A stretch of 8,779 nt of DNA from Clostridia bacterium (GTDB lineage Bacteria; Bacillota; Clostridia; Oscillospirales; QAKW01), in assembly GCA_017442025.1 (NCBI GenBank), contig JAFSBD010000332.1, positions 1 through 8,779 of the forward strand. The letters are read 5' to 3'. Below, piece by piece: positions 1 through 7,755 of the stretch. The position numbers were made by a program, and so were the translations under genes. The notes beneath the pieces are model-generated. The model made no database searches. It saw only the letters and a program-made list of their open reading frames with translations, and was not told the origin of the DNA. Every line of letters starts with the position of its first letter. Positions within the stretch are counted from its first letter, which is position 1.

Positions 1-1550
<1,550 letters not shown>

Positions 1551-1557
1551 AATTTCC

Positions 1558-1977
1558 TTATTCCTTCAGCAGGCTATCGGCAAAGGACTTGGCCAGCTCC
1601 TCCGAGTGGGCGCTCAGTTTATCAAGGATGGCCGCCCGCTCCGCCTTGGTCTCGGCGCGGAAGGTATCCAAAACCTCCAGCCGTTGCTCCCTGGCTTGGT
1701 CGATCGCCTTTTTATTTTCGGCCCGTACCGCTTCGATCTGCTGCCGAAACTGCTTCTTTTGGGCGGCCTTTTGCTCCTTTTGAAGGCGCAGAAGGGCTTC
1801 CGCCTGCTCTTGCTCCATTTGGGCGCGGGCTTCTTTTTTCGCCTTGGCCGCATCAATGCGGGCCTGCCGCTTGTCCATCAGTTGCAAGAGGGGCTTCAAA
1901 AGCCAAAAATGCAGGATCAGCATCAGCAGAATAAAGCAGATGACGGTCCAGATCGAGATGGATAATTGAATGTTCAT
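1558..1977 (-). CDS. atpF: ATP synthase Fo subunit b
   Basis: The 139-residue product is the peripheral stalk subunit b, which ties the a subunit in the membrane to delta and alpha on top of F1. Residues 7-27 form one membrane helix. KPLLQLMDKRQARID (28-42) is the usual junction to the stalk, and residues 43-135 are charged, alanine-, glutamine- and lysine-rich and proline-free, as expected of a long coiled helix. It is a little shorter than the roughly 156-residue E. coli protein. It starts 10 bases after the atpE stop with no clear Shine-Dalgarno sequence (TCTGCGGCCT before the ATG), so it may depend on translational coupling to atpE. The next gene carries a second b-like anchor, so the stalk may be a b/b' heterodimer instead of a b homodimer. 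That is inference. Confidence 0.93.
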   Translation of the reverse strand: MNIQLSISIWTVICFILLMLILHFWLLKPLLQLMDKRQARIDAAKAKKEARAQMEQEQAEALLRLQKEQKAAQKKQFRQQIEAVRAENKKAIDQAREQRLEVLDTFRAETKAERAAILDKLSAHSEELAKSFADSLLKE

Positions 1978-1987
1978 AGGCCGCAGA

Positions 1988-2215
1988 TCAGATCTTGGCG
2001 ATCAGCATGAAAGCGATCAGCAGACCGTAGATGGTCAACGCTTCCATCAGGGCCAGCGCGATGATGAGGGTGGAGCGGATGTCTTTCGCGGCATCGGGCT
2101 GGCGGGCGATGCTTTCCATAGCACTCTTGGCGGTGATGCCCTGGGCGATTGCGGGGGCAATGGTGCTGACCGCGATTGCGATCGCGGCGGCGATAGCGAT
2201 AATTGCAGAATTCAT
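1988..2215 (-). CDS. atpE: ATP synthase Fo subunit c (rotor ring)
   Basis: This 75-residue hairpin of two membrane helices forms the ion-carrying ring. Helix 1 spans about residues 4-26, the polar loop contains RQP (38-40), and helix 2 spans about 48-73. The ion-binding carboxylate is E58 in MEALTIYG (57-64), with Q25 and Y63 also present. The EALTIYG pattern resembles the proton-driven c subunits of chloroplasts and cyanobacteria. The serine that follows the carboxylate in classic sodium-type rings is an alanine (A59), so proton coupling is the likelier reading, though not proven. Helix 1 is odd: glycines of the usual GxGxG pattern are alanines (A20, A22, A24, preceded by A9-A15). A good AAAGGAGA ribosome binding site lies upstream, in keeping with the high copy number c needs. 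Confidence 0.96.
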   Translation of the reverse strand: MNSAIIAIAAAIAIAVSTIAPAIAQGITAKSAMESIARQPDAAKDIRSTLIIALALMEALTIYGLLIAFMLIAKI

Positions 2216-2244
2216 AGTTTTTTTCTCCTTTGTTTTTTAAAAAA

Positions 2245-2922
2245 TTATTCCTCGATCTCGGTTACTTCGTCGAGATAGATGGATGTCAGCATGGTAAAGA
2301 CCAGCGCCTGCAGGGCGCAGAAGAGAAGGGAGAGCACCATCATCACCATCGGAACGCCGATGGGGAAGATATGGTAAAGCTCCTCGGTAACCATTTCCTC
2401 CCCGAAAACGTTACCGAATAAGCGCAACGCCAGGGAGGCGGGCTTGATAAATTCATCTAAGATCAAAAGGGGAAGCATAAAGAAGACCGGGCTGATAAAC
2501 CGCTTGAAATAGTGCTTGACGCCGCACCTTAGGCCTGCATATTGCAAAAAGCAAAAGGTAATAACGCCTAAGGCGGCGGTTACCGAAAGGCTGGCGGTGG
2601 GGGCTTTCACATAGTCGGTCAGCCCAACGCCGGGGATCAGCCCCGAATAGTTCCCGAAGATGATAAAGATGAAGAGGGAGGAGAGAAAGGTTATGTATTG
2701 CCTGGATTTTTTCTTCCCTAAAATATCCCCAAAGAAATGGTCCAGATATTCCACGCCCGTTTCCACCATGTTTTGGAAACGGCCGGGCCGCTCTTTGAGG
2801 TTCTTTTTAACGATCAACGCAATGGCCGCGATCACAGCCAGGATGATCCACATGGTTACCACCTCGCCGGTAACATCTAAAATCCCGAAGAGGCGGAAGA
2901 TGACTTTGGATTTTTCACCCAT
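2245..2922 (-). CDS. atpB: ATP synthase Fo subunit a (stator ion channel)
   Basis: The 225-residue integral membrane protein forms the two ion half-channels against the c ring. Hydrophobic segments lie near residues 22-38, 76-95, 108-130, 145-157 and 187-215. The essential arginine is R167 within SLALRLFGN (163-171), and PTASLSVT (108-115) is another family signature. The length is normal for Bacillota. Its ATG lies inside the end of the upstream atpI-like gene (8-base overlap), which suggests translational coupling. A 29-base gap separates it from atpE. Confidence 0.96.
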   Translation of the reverse strand: MGEKSKVIFRLFGILDVTGEVVTMWIILAVIAAIALIVKKNLKERPGRFQNMVETGVEYLDHFFGDILGKKKSRQYITFLSSLFIFIIFGNYSGLIPGVGLTDYVKAPTASLSVTAALGVITFCFLQYAGLRCGVKHYFKRFISPVFFMLPLLILDEFIKPASLALRLFGNVFGEEMVTEELYHIFPIGVPMVMMVLSLLFCALQALVFTMLTSIYLDEVTEIEE

Positions 2923-3229
2923 CTGCAGAGTCCTCCTTTCCTTGACTGAGCTGAACCAGCCGTTTGGTGGACCATAGCAGGGGGAGGGTCAGCCCCAGCC
3001 CGCCGCCGATCAGCAGCCAAAGGGGGTTCCATGGGGTCTTCCCGCCCAGAAAATAAAGGGCAAGCAGATAGCCCACCGAAAGGATCTGGCGGATCACCTG
3101 CCCTGCGGCAAAGAGCCGCGGTTGCTTTATGAGCAGGAGGCGGGAAAGCCCGTAGTTTGCGGCGGCGACCGCCAGGCCGAGCAAAAAGGCCAGGGCCGCG
3201 CCGAGAATATTCTTATCGATTAGGATCAC
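2915..3229 (-). CDS. atpI: AtpI-like membrane protein, first gene of the ATP synthase operon
   Basis: The 104-residue protein has about three hydrophobic helices (near residues 7-25, 44-62 and 69-88) and a charged C-terminal tail. Position and size match AtpI, the non-essential assembly factor or chaperone for the c ring that commonly opens Bacillota atp operons. No strictly diagnostic motif is visible, so the call rests mainly on context, hydrophobicity and length. The frame is read from a GTG at 3229, but the start is uncertain. A very strong ribosome binding sequence (AGAAGGTGA) overlaps that GTG, so the ribosome would prefer a codon about 6-10 bases further on, where only a non-standard ATC (3220) is in frame. 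The 3' end overlaps atpB by 8 bases. Confidence 0.65.
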   Translation of the reverse strand: MILIDKNILGAALAFLLGLAVAAANYGLSRLLLIKQPRLFAAGQVIRQILSVGYLLALYFLGGKTPWNPLWLLIGGGLGLTLPLLWSTKRLVQLSQGKEDSADG

Positions 3230-3239
3230 CTTCTTTTCT
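3224..3239 (-). promoter_or_regulatory. Extended Shine-Dalgarno sequence overlapping the annotated atpI start
   Basis: The mRNA reads AGAAAAGAAGGTGATC here, nearly the full complement of the 3' end of 16S rRNA (AGAAAGGAGGTGATC). It overlaps the GTG otherwise taken as the atpI start, leaving no spacing. With the promoter's predicted transcription start near 3239-3240, the leader is only about ten bases long, so this site would lie almost at the very 5' end of the transcript. Confidence 0.5.
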
Positions 3240-3246
3240 GCCCCTT

Positions 3247-3275
3247 ATTATACTCCTATAATAGTATTATTTCAA
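3247..3275 (-). promoter_or_regulatory. Sigma-A type promoter of the ATP synthase operon
   Basis: The -35 box TTGAAA (3275-3270) and a perfect -10 box TATAAT (3252-3247) are separated by exactly 17 bases. Transcription should begin near 3239-3240 and read through atpI, atpB, atpE, atpF and the fused gene. It lies between the cysS terminator and atpI in an AT-rich gap, as expected for a strong constitutive promoter. Confidence 0.85.
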
Positions 3276-3292
3276 GGGTAATATAAAACAAA

Positions 3293-3320
3293 AACACAGC
3301 TTCCTCGGGGAAGCTGTGTT
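3293..3320 (-). terminator. Rho-independent terminator of cysE-cysS
   Basis: There is a perfect 12-bp stem (AACACAGCTTCC with its complement) around a four-base loop. On the minus strand it is followed by TTTTTGTTTTATATT. It begins nine bases after the cysS stop and separates the cysteine operon from the ATP synthase promoter that follows on the same strand. Confidence 0.9.
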
Positions 3321-3329
3321 GTATATTTT

Positions 3330-4727
3330 TTATTGTTTCATTAAGATCTTAACGCCGTCTTTTCCGTCTTCCAGAATGACGCCCATGGCGGCAAGCTGGT
3401 CGCGGATGGCATCGGCCTTGGCAAAATCCTTGGCGGCGCGGGCGGCGGTGCGGGCTTCTACCAGCTCTTTCACCTCGGCGGGGATCTCCATCTCCTGCTC
3501 GCCGTTGACGATATTTAAAACCTCGGTCAGCTCGGCAAACATCCCCTTCATCTCGGTTAAGAATGCCAATGAGGGAGCGCCTGCCAGCTGGGTATTGATC
3601 CAGCGGGCCAGATCATAGATGACCGAAAGGGCGTCGGCGGTATTGAGATCATCGTCCATCTTCTCAATGAACCGCTCCTTGAAGGCGGGCAGTTCGGAAA
3701 GGAGTGCCTCTTCCTCGGCAGTCAGATTGCCACTTGCGGATTTGAGGGCATATTCCAGATTGTTTTTGGTGGTATAAAGGCGTTGCAGACCGGCCTTGGC
3801 CGCCTCCAAAACATCCTTACTGTAGTTGATGGGGCTGCGGTAATGGGAGGAGAGCATAAAGAGACGAATGGTTTCATAGCCATAGGCGGCGGCCGCATCC
3901 CGAACGGTAAAGAAATTGCCCGCCGATTTGCTCATCTTGCGGTTATCCACATTGATATGGCCGTTATGGAGCCAATAATGGGCAAACTCACAGCCATTGG
4001 CCGCTTCGCTCTGGGCGATCTCGTTTTCATGGTGGGGGAAGATCAGATCCACGCCCCCGCAATGGATATCGATGGTCTTGCCCAAAAACTTGCAGGCCAT
4101 CGCCGAGCATTCGATATGCCAGCCCGGCCGACCCAAGCCCCAGGGGGATTCCCAGGCAGGCTCGCCGGGTTTTGCCGCCTTCCAGACCGCAAAGTCCATG
4201 GGATCTTCTTTGAGGTCGTTGACATCGATCCGCGCGCCGCTTTCCAGCTGATCCATCGGCAGGTGGGAAAGCTTGCCGTAGCCTTGGAATTTCTTGGTGG
4301 AATAGAAAACATCCCCGCCCGATTCATAGGCATAGCCCTTGGCGATCAGCTCCTCGATGATCTTGATGATATCGCCGATGCAATGGGTGGCGCGGGGATG
4401 AACGGTGGCCTTGCCTACCCCTAAGCCTTGGGCATCGGTATAGTATTCATTAATATAGCGGTCGCCCAGCTCGGCGAGGGTGATGCCTTCTTCGTTGGAC
4501 TTTTTGATCATCTTATCGTCCACATCGGTGAAGTTCTGAACAAACTTGACCTTATAGCCCCGATATTCAAAATAACGGCGCAAAACATCAAAGGTGATAA
4601 AGGGGCGGGCGTTGCCGATATGGAAAAAGTTATAAACGGTGGGTCCGCAGGCATACATCAGAACCTTGCCCGGCGTGATGGGAACAAATTCTTCCTTTTG
4701 GCGTGTTAAAGTATTATAAAGCTTCAT
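3330..4727 (-). CDS. cysS: Cysteinyl-tRNA synthetase
   Basis: The 465-residue cytoplasmic class I synthetase activates cysteine with ATP and charges tRNA-Cys. The length equals that of typical bacterial CysRS. The HIGH motif is HIGN (36-39) and KMSKS lies at 264-268. The zinc site that discriminates cysteine is complete: C27 in CGPTVY, C207 in HIECSAMA, H232 and E236 in PHHENE. The C-terminal helical domain, which reads the anticodon, ends in the family-typical GVILEDGKDGVKI. It starts three bases after the cysE stop, with a GGAGG ribosome binding site inside the end of cysE, so the two genes are cotranscribed and controlled by the cysteine T-box upstream. Confidence 0.98.
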   Translation of the reverse strand: MKLYNTLTRQKEEFVPITPGKVLMYACGPTVYNFFHIGNARPFITFDVLRRYFEYRGYKVKFVQNFTDVDDKMIKKSNEEGITLAELGDRYINEYYTDAQGLGVGKATVHPRATHCIGDIIKIIEELIAKGYAYESGGDVFYSTKKFQGYGKLSHLPMDQLESGARIDVNDLKEDPMDFAVWKAAKPGEPAWESPWGLGRPGWHIECSAMACKFLGKTIDIHCGGVDLIFPHHENEIAQSEAANGCEFAHYWLHNGHINVDNRKMSKSAGNFFTVRDAAAAYGYETIRLFMLSSHYRSPINYSKDVLEAAKAGLQRLYTTKNNLEYALKSASGNLTAEEEALLSELPAFKERFIEKMDDDLNTADALSVIYDLARWINTQLAGAPSLAFLTEMKGMFAELTEVLNIVNGEQEMEIPAEVKELVEARTAARAAKDFAKADAIRDQLAAMGVILEDGKDGVKILMKQ

Positions 4728-4730
4728 AAT

Positions 4731-5366
4731 TTATTGATCCTCCAATTTTTTCTCTAATTCTTCGATGCGGGCGGCGAGCCTTGCCAGCTCCTGGGCAACG
4801 GGGTCGGGGATATGCACCTGATCCATCAGGTCGCTTTCCACCCGCTTGCCGTTTTGCCGAATCACCTTGGCGGGAACGCCCACCGCCGTGGAATGGGGCG
4901 GGATCTCTTCCAGAACCACCGCGTTGGCGGCGATCTTGCTATGACTGCCGATGGTGAAGGGGCCTAAGATTTTAGCGCCGCTCCCCACCATAACATGATC
5001 TTCTAAGGTGGGGTGGCGTTTGCCGGTATCCTTGCCGGTACCGCCTAAGGTAACGCCCTGGTAGAGCAGGCAATAATCACCGATCACGGTCGTTTCGCCG
5101 ATGACGATCCCGGTGCCGTGGTCGATGCAAAGGCCTTTGCCGATGGTGGCGGCGGGATGGATCTCCACCCCGGTGCGAAATTTGGCGTATTGGGAGACCC
5201 AGCGCGCCAGAAAAAAGCATTTACGGCGATAGAGCCAATGGGAAAGGCGGTAAAAAAGCACCGCATGAAAGCCGTTATATAAAAAGAAGATCTCGGCCTT
5301 GCTTCTTGCGGCGGGATCCCGCTCTTTAAAAGCGTTGAGATCCTCCCGAACTTTCTTGAATAACAT
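4731..5366 (-). CDS. cysE: Serine O-acetyltransferase
   Basis: The enzyme acetylates L-serine with acetyl-CoA to give O-acetylserine, the precursor onto which cysteine synthase adds sulfide. It is the short, 211-residue form found in Bacillota, which lacks most of the N-terminal helical extension of E. coli CysE. After a helical start (residues 1-60), a left-handed beta helix of hexapeptide repeats runs from about 66 to 165. The catalytic histidine is H83 in DHGTG (82-86), and GVTLGGTGK (104-112) plus HPT (118-120) mark the family. Residues 189-210 look like a short coiled coil. I chose the ATG at 5366 because GGAGG precedes it. The frame stays open to 5450, but those codons lie in the T-box terminator. 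Confidence 0.97.
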   Translation of the reverse strand: MLFKKVREDLNAFKERDPAARSKAEIFFLYNGFHAVLFYRLSHWLYRRKCFFLARWVSQYAKFRTGVEIHPAATIGKGLCIDHGTGIVIGETTVIGDYCLLYQGVTLGGTGKDTGKRHPTLEDHVMVGSGAKILGPFTIGSHSKIAANAVVLEEIPPHSTAVGVPAKVIRQNGKRVESDLMDQVHIPDPVAQELARLAARIEELEKKLEDQ

Positions 5367-5380
5367 AAAAACCTCCAAAT

Positions 5381-5619
5381 AAAAAAGCCTTCGTTGCAAC
5401 TGCAACGAAGGCGCAAAAATTTCAAGCGCGGTTCCACTCCGGTTTATCACTCATGCTCCCGCTAACGGAGGAGAAGCCCGCCCCTCACTCATGCAAGGGG
5501 GATACGCTGCGGAGCGCACGCTTGGGGAAACCGCATCTTATCGGGCTTTCAGCCTATGGCACCGATTCTCTGAAAAGGGCAGTTGCCTTACTATTTCCGC
5601 AGGAAATGATAAATCATTT
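5381..5619 (-). ncRNA. Cysteine-specific T-box riboswitch leader
   Basis: The leader binds uncharged tRNA-Cys and then lets transcription pass into cysE-cysS. On the minus strand the T-box core reads GGAGTGGAACCGCG (5440-5427), close to the consensus AGGGTGGNACCGCG. Stem I shows a helix GGAAA/TTTCC, an AGTA on its 5' side and GATGCGG on its 3' side, which places the specifier codon TGC (cysteine) at 5535-5533. CAGAGAA lies further up stem I. The antiterminator pairs CGGAG (5441-5437) with CTTCG (5410-5406) and GCGC (5429-5426) with GCGC (5414-5411), leaving the bulge TGGAACC (5436-5430) to pair with the tRNA 3' end. The CTTCG is also part of the terminator arm, so the two folds exclude each other. 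Downstream gene functions agree with the cysteine specifier. Confidence 0.93.
5387..5412 (-). terminator. Regulated terminator of the cysteine T-box
   Basis: There is an 11-bp perfect stem (GCCTTCGTTGC and its complement) with a four-base loop, followed on the minus strand by six T residues (5386-5381) and then ATTT. Its 5' arm contains the CTTCG needed for the antiterminator, so it should form only when tRNA-Cys is charged. Confidence 0.93.
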
Positions 5620-5625
5620 TAAGAT

Positions 5626-5654
5626 ATTATACGCGAAAGAATGAAAAAAAGCAA
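5626..5654 (-). promoter_or_regulatory. Promoter of the T-box-cysE-cysS transcript
   Basis: A perfect -10 TATAAT (5631-5626) lies 17 bases from a weak -35 TTGCTT (5654-5649). The predicted start near 5619 falls just before stem I of the T-box leader. It lies back to back with the htrA promoter. Confidence 0.72.
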
Positions 5655-5689
5655 GTCTTTTCAAAAATATGCGGATTTTTTCAAATTTC

Positions 5690-5721
5690 TTCACACTTTT
5701 TTCATAAGGATGGGTTATAAT
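5690..5721 (+). promoter_or_regulatory. Likely htrA promoter
   Basis: A perfect -10 TATAAT (5716-5721) lies 38 bases before the htrA ATG. The best -35 match, TTCACA (5690-5695), is 20 bases away, longer than the optimal 17. The promoter may therefore be weak alone or need an activator, which would fit stress control of HtrA, but I recognise no operator. An AAGGAGG ribosome binding site lies at 5742-5748. Confidence 0.5.
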
Positions 5722-5758
5722 ATAGTTAATTCTGGAAAACCAAGGAGGTTTTATACCG

Positions 5759-7105
5759 ATGAATGAATATAATTTTGATCCCATGACCGGCGAACCCATC
5801 CAAAAGCCCGAACAGCCTGTGGAGGGTGCGCCCACCGCCGAGCAACCGGTCTATCATTATGTCCGCCCCGAGCAGGATCTTCCCAGGGAAGAGCCTGCCT
5901 ATCAGACCCCCGTTGCTCCTAAAAAAGAGCCCAAGCCCATTACCGCCAAGGTGTTTGTCCCCGTTGTTGCGGGGGTGGCGGTGCTGGCGTTGGTGCTGGG
6001 GCTGATCGGTGGCTTTGCAGGGGCAAGGCTTGCCGCCAAGGATACCGTTATCGCCGAGGGCGCGGCGGTGATCTATAAGACCACAAAACTCAAGGACGAA
6101 AAGGGCGATACCGTTAAGGAAGTCCTCACCGTTCCCCAGGTGGCGGAGCTGGTGAAAAACAGCGTGGTGGAGATCACCACCGAGCAGATCGTTACCGGCT
6201 CCTTTATGCAGCAATATGTCAGCGAAGGTGCGGGCAGCGGCGTTATTATCACCGCCGATGGGTATATGGTGACCAACCATCATGTTATCGAAGGGGCAAC
6301 CAACATCAACGTCCGCTTGGCGGACGGCACCGAATATAAAGCCAAGCTGATCGGCAGCGATCAGAAATCCGATCTGGCGGTCATTAAGGTAGAAGCCAAG
6401 GATCTCACCCCCGCCGCCTTCGGCAGTTCCGAGGAACTGCAGGTGGGCGAAACGGTGGTTGCGGTGGGCAACCCCTTGGGCGAGCTGGGCGGCACCGTTA
6501 CCCAAGGGATCATCAGCGCCCTGGATCGGGAGATCACCATCGATAAGACCACCATGCGCCTGCTCCAGACCGATACCGCCATCAACCCCGGTAATTCCGG
6601 CGGCGGAATGTTTAATACCAGCGGGCAGTTGGTGGGGGTTGTCAACGCCAAGTCAGCAGGCGAAGAGATCGAGGGCTTGGGCTTTGCCATCCCCATCGAT
6701 ACCGCCAAGGTTGTTATCGAGGATCTGATCGGCCATGGGTATGTTACCGGGCGGGTCGACCCCGGGTTCACCTTTGTGGAGATCAACGATATGATGAACG
6801 CCATGATGTATCGCGTCAATGAGCTGGGTCTTTATATCTCCGGCGTGGAGGCGGGCTCCGATGCCGCGAAAGCGGGCTTCCAGTCGGGGGATTATGTGGT
6901 GTCGGTGGAGGGCAAAAAGGTTTCCACCGAGGCCGAGGCCAACGCCATCATCGATCAGAAGAAGGTGGGCGAGAGTGTTACCATCGTTGTCAAACGTAAT
7001 GGCAAGGAGCAATCCATCACCCTTACTTTGAGTGAATATGTCCCCACCGTTGCGGATGCACAAACCTCCAAACAGGAAGGATTTTTAAATCCCTTCGGTC
7101 GATAA
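5759..7105 (+). CDS. htrA: HtrA/DegP-family membrane-anchored serine protease with PDZ domain
   Basis: The 448-residue quality-control protease degrades misfolded proteins outside the membrane. Residues 1-62 are a hydrophilic, proline-rich cytoplasmic tail and 66-88 a single membrane helix serving as an uncleaved anchor. The trypsin-like domain runs from about 125 to 325 with the full triad: H175 in TNHHVI, D205 in KSDLAV and S280 in GNSGGG. One PDZ domain spans about 338-425 (LGLYISGVEAGSDAAKAG 356-373). This layout matches HtrA/YkdA-type proteins of Bacillota, which have one PDZ rather than two. The ATG at 5759 follows AAGGAGG by ten bases. It is a single-gene unit between a divergent promoter and a strong terminator. 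HtrA homologues in Bacillus are induced by secretion or heat stress. Nothing here shows the regulator. Confidence 0.96.
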   Translation: MNEYNFDPMTGEPIQKPEQPVEGAPTAEQPVYHYVRPEQDLPREEPAYQTPVAPKKEPKPITAKVFVPVVAGVAVLALVLGLIGGFAGARLAAKDTVIAEGAAVIYKTTKLKDEKGDTVKEVLTVPQVAELVKNSVVEITTEQIVTGSFMQQYVSEGAGSGVIITADGYMVTNHHVIEGATNINVRLADGTEYKAKLIGSDQKSDLAVIKVEAKDLTPAAFGSSEELQVGETVVAVGNPLGELGGTVTQGIISALDREITIDKTTMRLLQTDTAINPGNSGGGMFNTSGQLVGVVNAKSAGEEIEGLGFAIPIDTAKVVIEDLIGHGYVTGRVDPGFTFVEINDMMNAMMYRVNELGLYISGVEAGSDAAKAGFQSGDYVVSVEGKKVSTEAEANAIIDQKKVGESVTIVVKRNGKEQSITLTLSEYVPTVADAQTSKQEGFLNPFGR

Positions 7106-7109
7106 GAAA

Positions 7110-7143
7110 AACCCCGCTGTTTTCAAAAGAAAACAGCGGGGTT
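7110..7143. terminator. Bidirectional terminator between htrA and the CYTH gene
   Basis: A perfect 15-bp stem (AACCCCGCTGTTTTC with its complement) encloses a loop of four A residues. It starts four bases after the htrA stop and ends two bases from the stop of the convergent CYTH gene. T-rich stretches follow on both strands (TTCTTTATAT on plus, TTTCTTATC on minus), so it should end transcripts from both sides. Confidence 0.93.
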
Positions 7144-7145
7144 CT

Positions 7146-7640
7146 TTATATGGTTTCTTCTTCGGGAATTTCCCGCGCCAGGGAATGATTGGAATAGCGG
7201 GGATCGCCGGTTACCTCTTTTAGAATACGAATGAAGGGCGGGGGCGTGAAGGCCTCCTCCTCTTCCGAAAGCTCCACCTCCATCACCGCCTGTTTTTTCC
7301 AGAAGGGATAGATATCGATCTCATAGGTATGCCCTGCGTAGGGCAGGCAATAGCGGGTCTTCTGAATGGTGCGGCGGCGGGGGTCGCGGGATTCTAACCG
7401 ACGGTTATATTCTTCCTCGGTGAGCTGCTGCTCCAGCTCCAGCCGCTTCATGGCGGAGATGCTCCGTTTGGAGGTCTCAACATAGGTTACCTTCCCTTTT
7501 TCTTCGGTGCGGCGCACGCGAAGAGACCCCTCTGCCGATACCAGATAGGTCTGGGAAATCTTTTTGATTTTGCAAAGATTGGCTAAATTCAATAGATCGG
7601 GGCGAGAAATCAGAAATTTACGTTCGATTTCGTAGGGCAT
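7146..7640 (-). CDS. CYTH-domain (triphosphate tunnel) protein
   Basis: The 164-residue protein belongs to the CYTH superfamily, whose members bind triphosphates and a divalent metal in a beta-barrel tunnel and include inorganic triphosphatases, thiamine triphosphatases and class IV adenylate cyclases. The signature ExExK is E4-I-E6-R-K8. Further charged tunnel residues fit the pattern: R41 and R43 (RVRR), K58, E68/E70, K94/R96, E107/D109 (YEIDIY) and E121/E123 (EVEL). The substrate cannot be told from sequence. Hydrolysis of inorganic triphosphate is the commonest activity of small bacterial members. I chose the ATG at 7640 because AGAGGTGA precedes it. The frame stays open to 7703, but that would place the start upstream of its own -10 box. 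It stands alone, convergent with htrA and divergent from cca. Confidence 0.9.
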   Translation of the reverse strand: MPYEIERKFLISRPDLLNLANLCKIKKISQTYLVSAEGSLRVRRTEEKGKVTYVETSKRSISAMKRLELEQQLTEEEYNRRLESRDPRRRTIQKTRYCLPYAGHTYEIDIYPFWKKQAVMEVELSEEEEAFTPPPFIRILKEVTGDPRYSNHSLAREIPEEETI

Positions 7641-7661
7641 GGTATTCACCTCTTTCCTATT

Positions 7662-7690
7662 ATTATATAGAAAAAAAGAGAAGAATGCAA
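7662..7690 (-). promoter_or_regulatory. Promoter of the CYTH gene
   Basis: The -10 box TATAAT (7667-7662) and the -35 box TTGCAT (7690-7685) are separated by 17 bases. The predicted start lies about 15 bases before the CYTH start codon, just ahead of its ribosome binding site. The -35 box sits six bases from the -35 box of the divergent cca promoter. Confidence 0.75.
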
Positions 7691-7696
7691 GAAAAA

Positions 7697-7725
7697 TTGA
7701 CAACTTTTGGCTTAAATGCTAAGAT
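7697..7725 (+). promoter_or_regulatory. Promoter of cca
   Basis: A perfect -35 TTGACA (7697-7702), a 17-base spacer and a -10 TAAGAT (7720-7725) with an extended -10 TGC directly before it. Transcription would start about 25 bases upstream of the cca ATG, ahead of the GGGAGGG ribosome binding site. Confidence 0.78.
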
Positions 7726-7755
7726 AAAAATAAGAAAAAGGAAGGGAGGGAGCCC

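Noticed and set aside
1988..2215. Sodium-type c ring
   Set aside because: Q25, E58 and Y63 are present, but the serine after the carboxylate is alanine and the EALTIYG pattern is shared with proton-driven chloroplast-type rings.
3783..4424. Plus-strand open frame of 213 codons opposite cysS
   Set aside because: It is antisense to the conserved catalytic core of CysRS and has no promoter or ribosome binding site.
5367..5450. Longer N-terminus for cysE starting at 5450
   Set aside because: It would be encoded by the T-box core and terminator, whereas the ATG at 5366 has a GGAGG at proper spacing and gives the usual family start.
5453..5644. Small plus-strand open frame in the cysE upstream region
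   Set aside because: It lies wholly on the antisense strand of the T-box leader and has no ribosome binding site.
5726..6505. Minus-strand open frame of 259 codons opposite htrA
   Set aside because: It is a shadow of htrA with glycine/histidine-rich composition, crosses the htrA promoter, and resembles no known family.
7641..7703. Longer N-terminus for the CYTH protein starting at 7703
   Set aside because: It lies upstream of the -10 box, and the internal ATG at 7640 follows a good ribosome binding site and starts right before the EIERK motif, as in the family.
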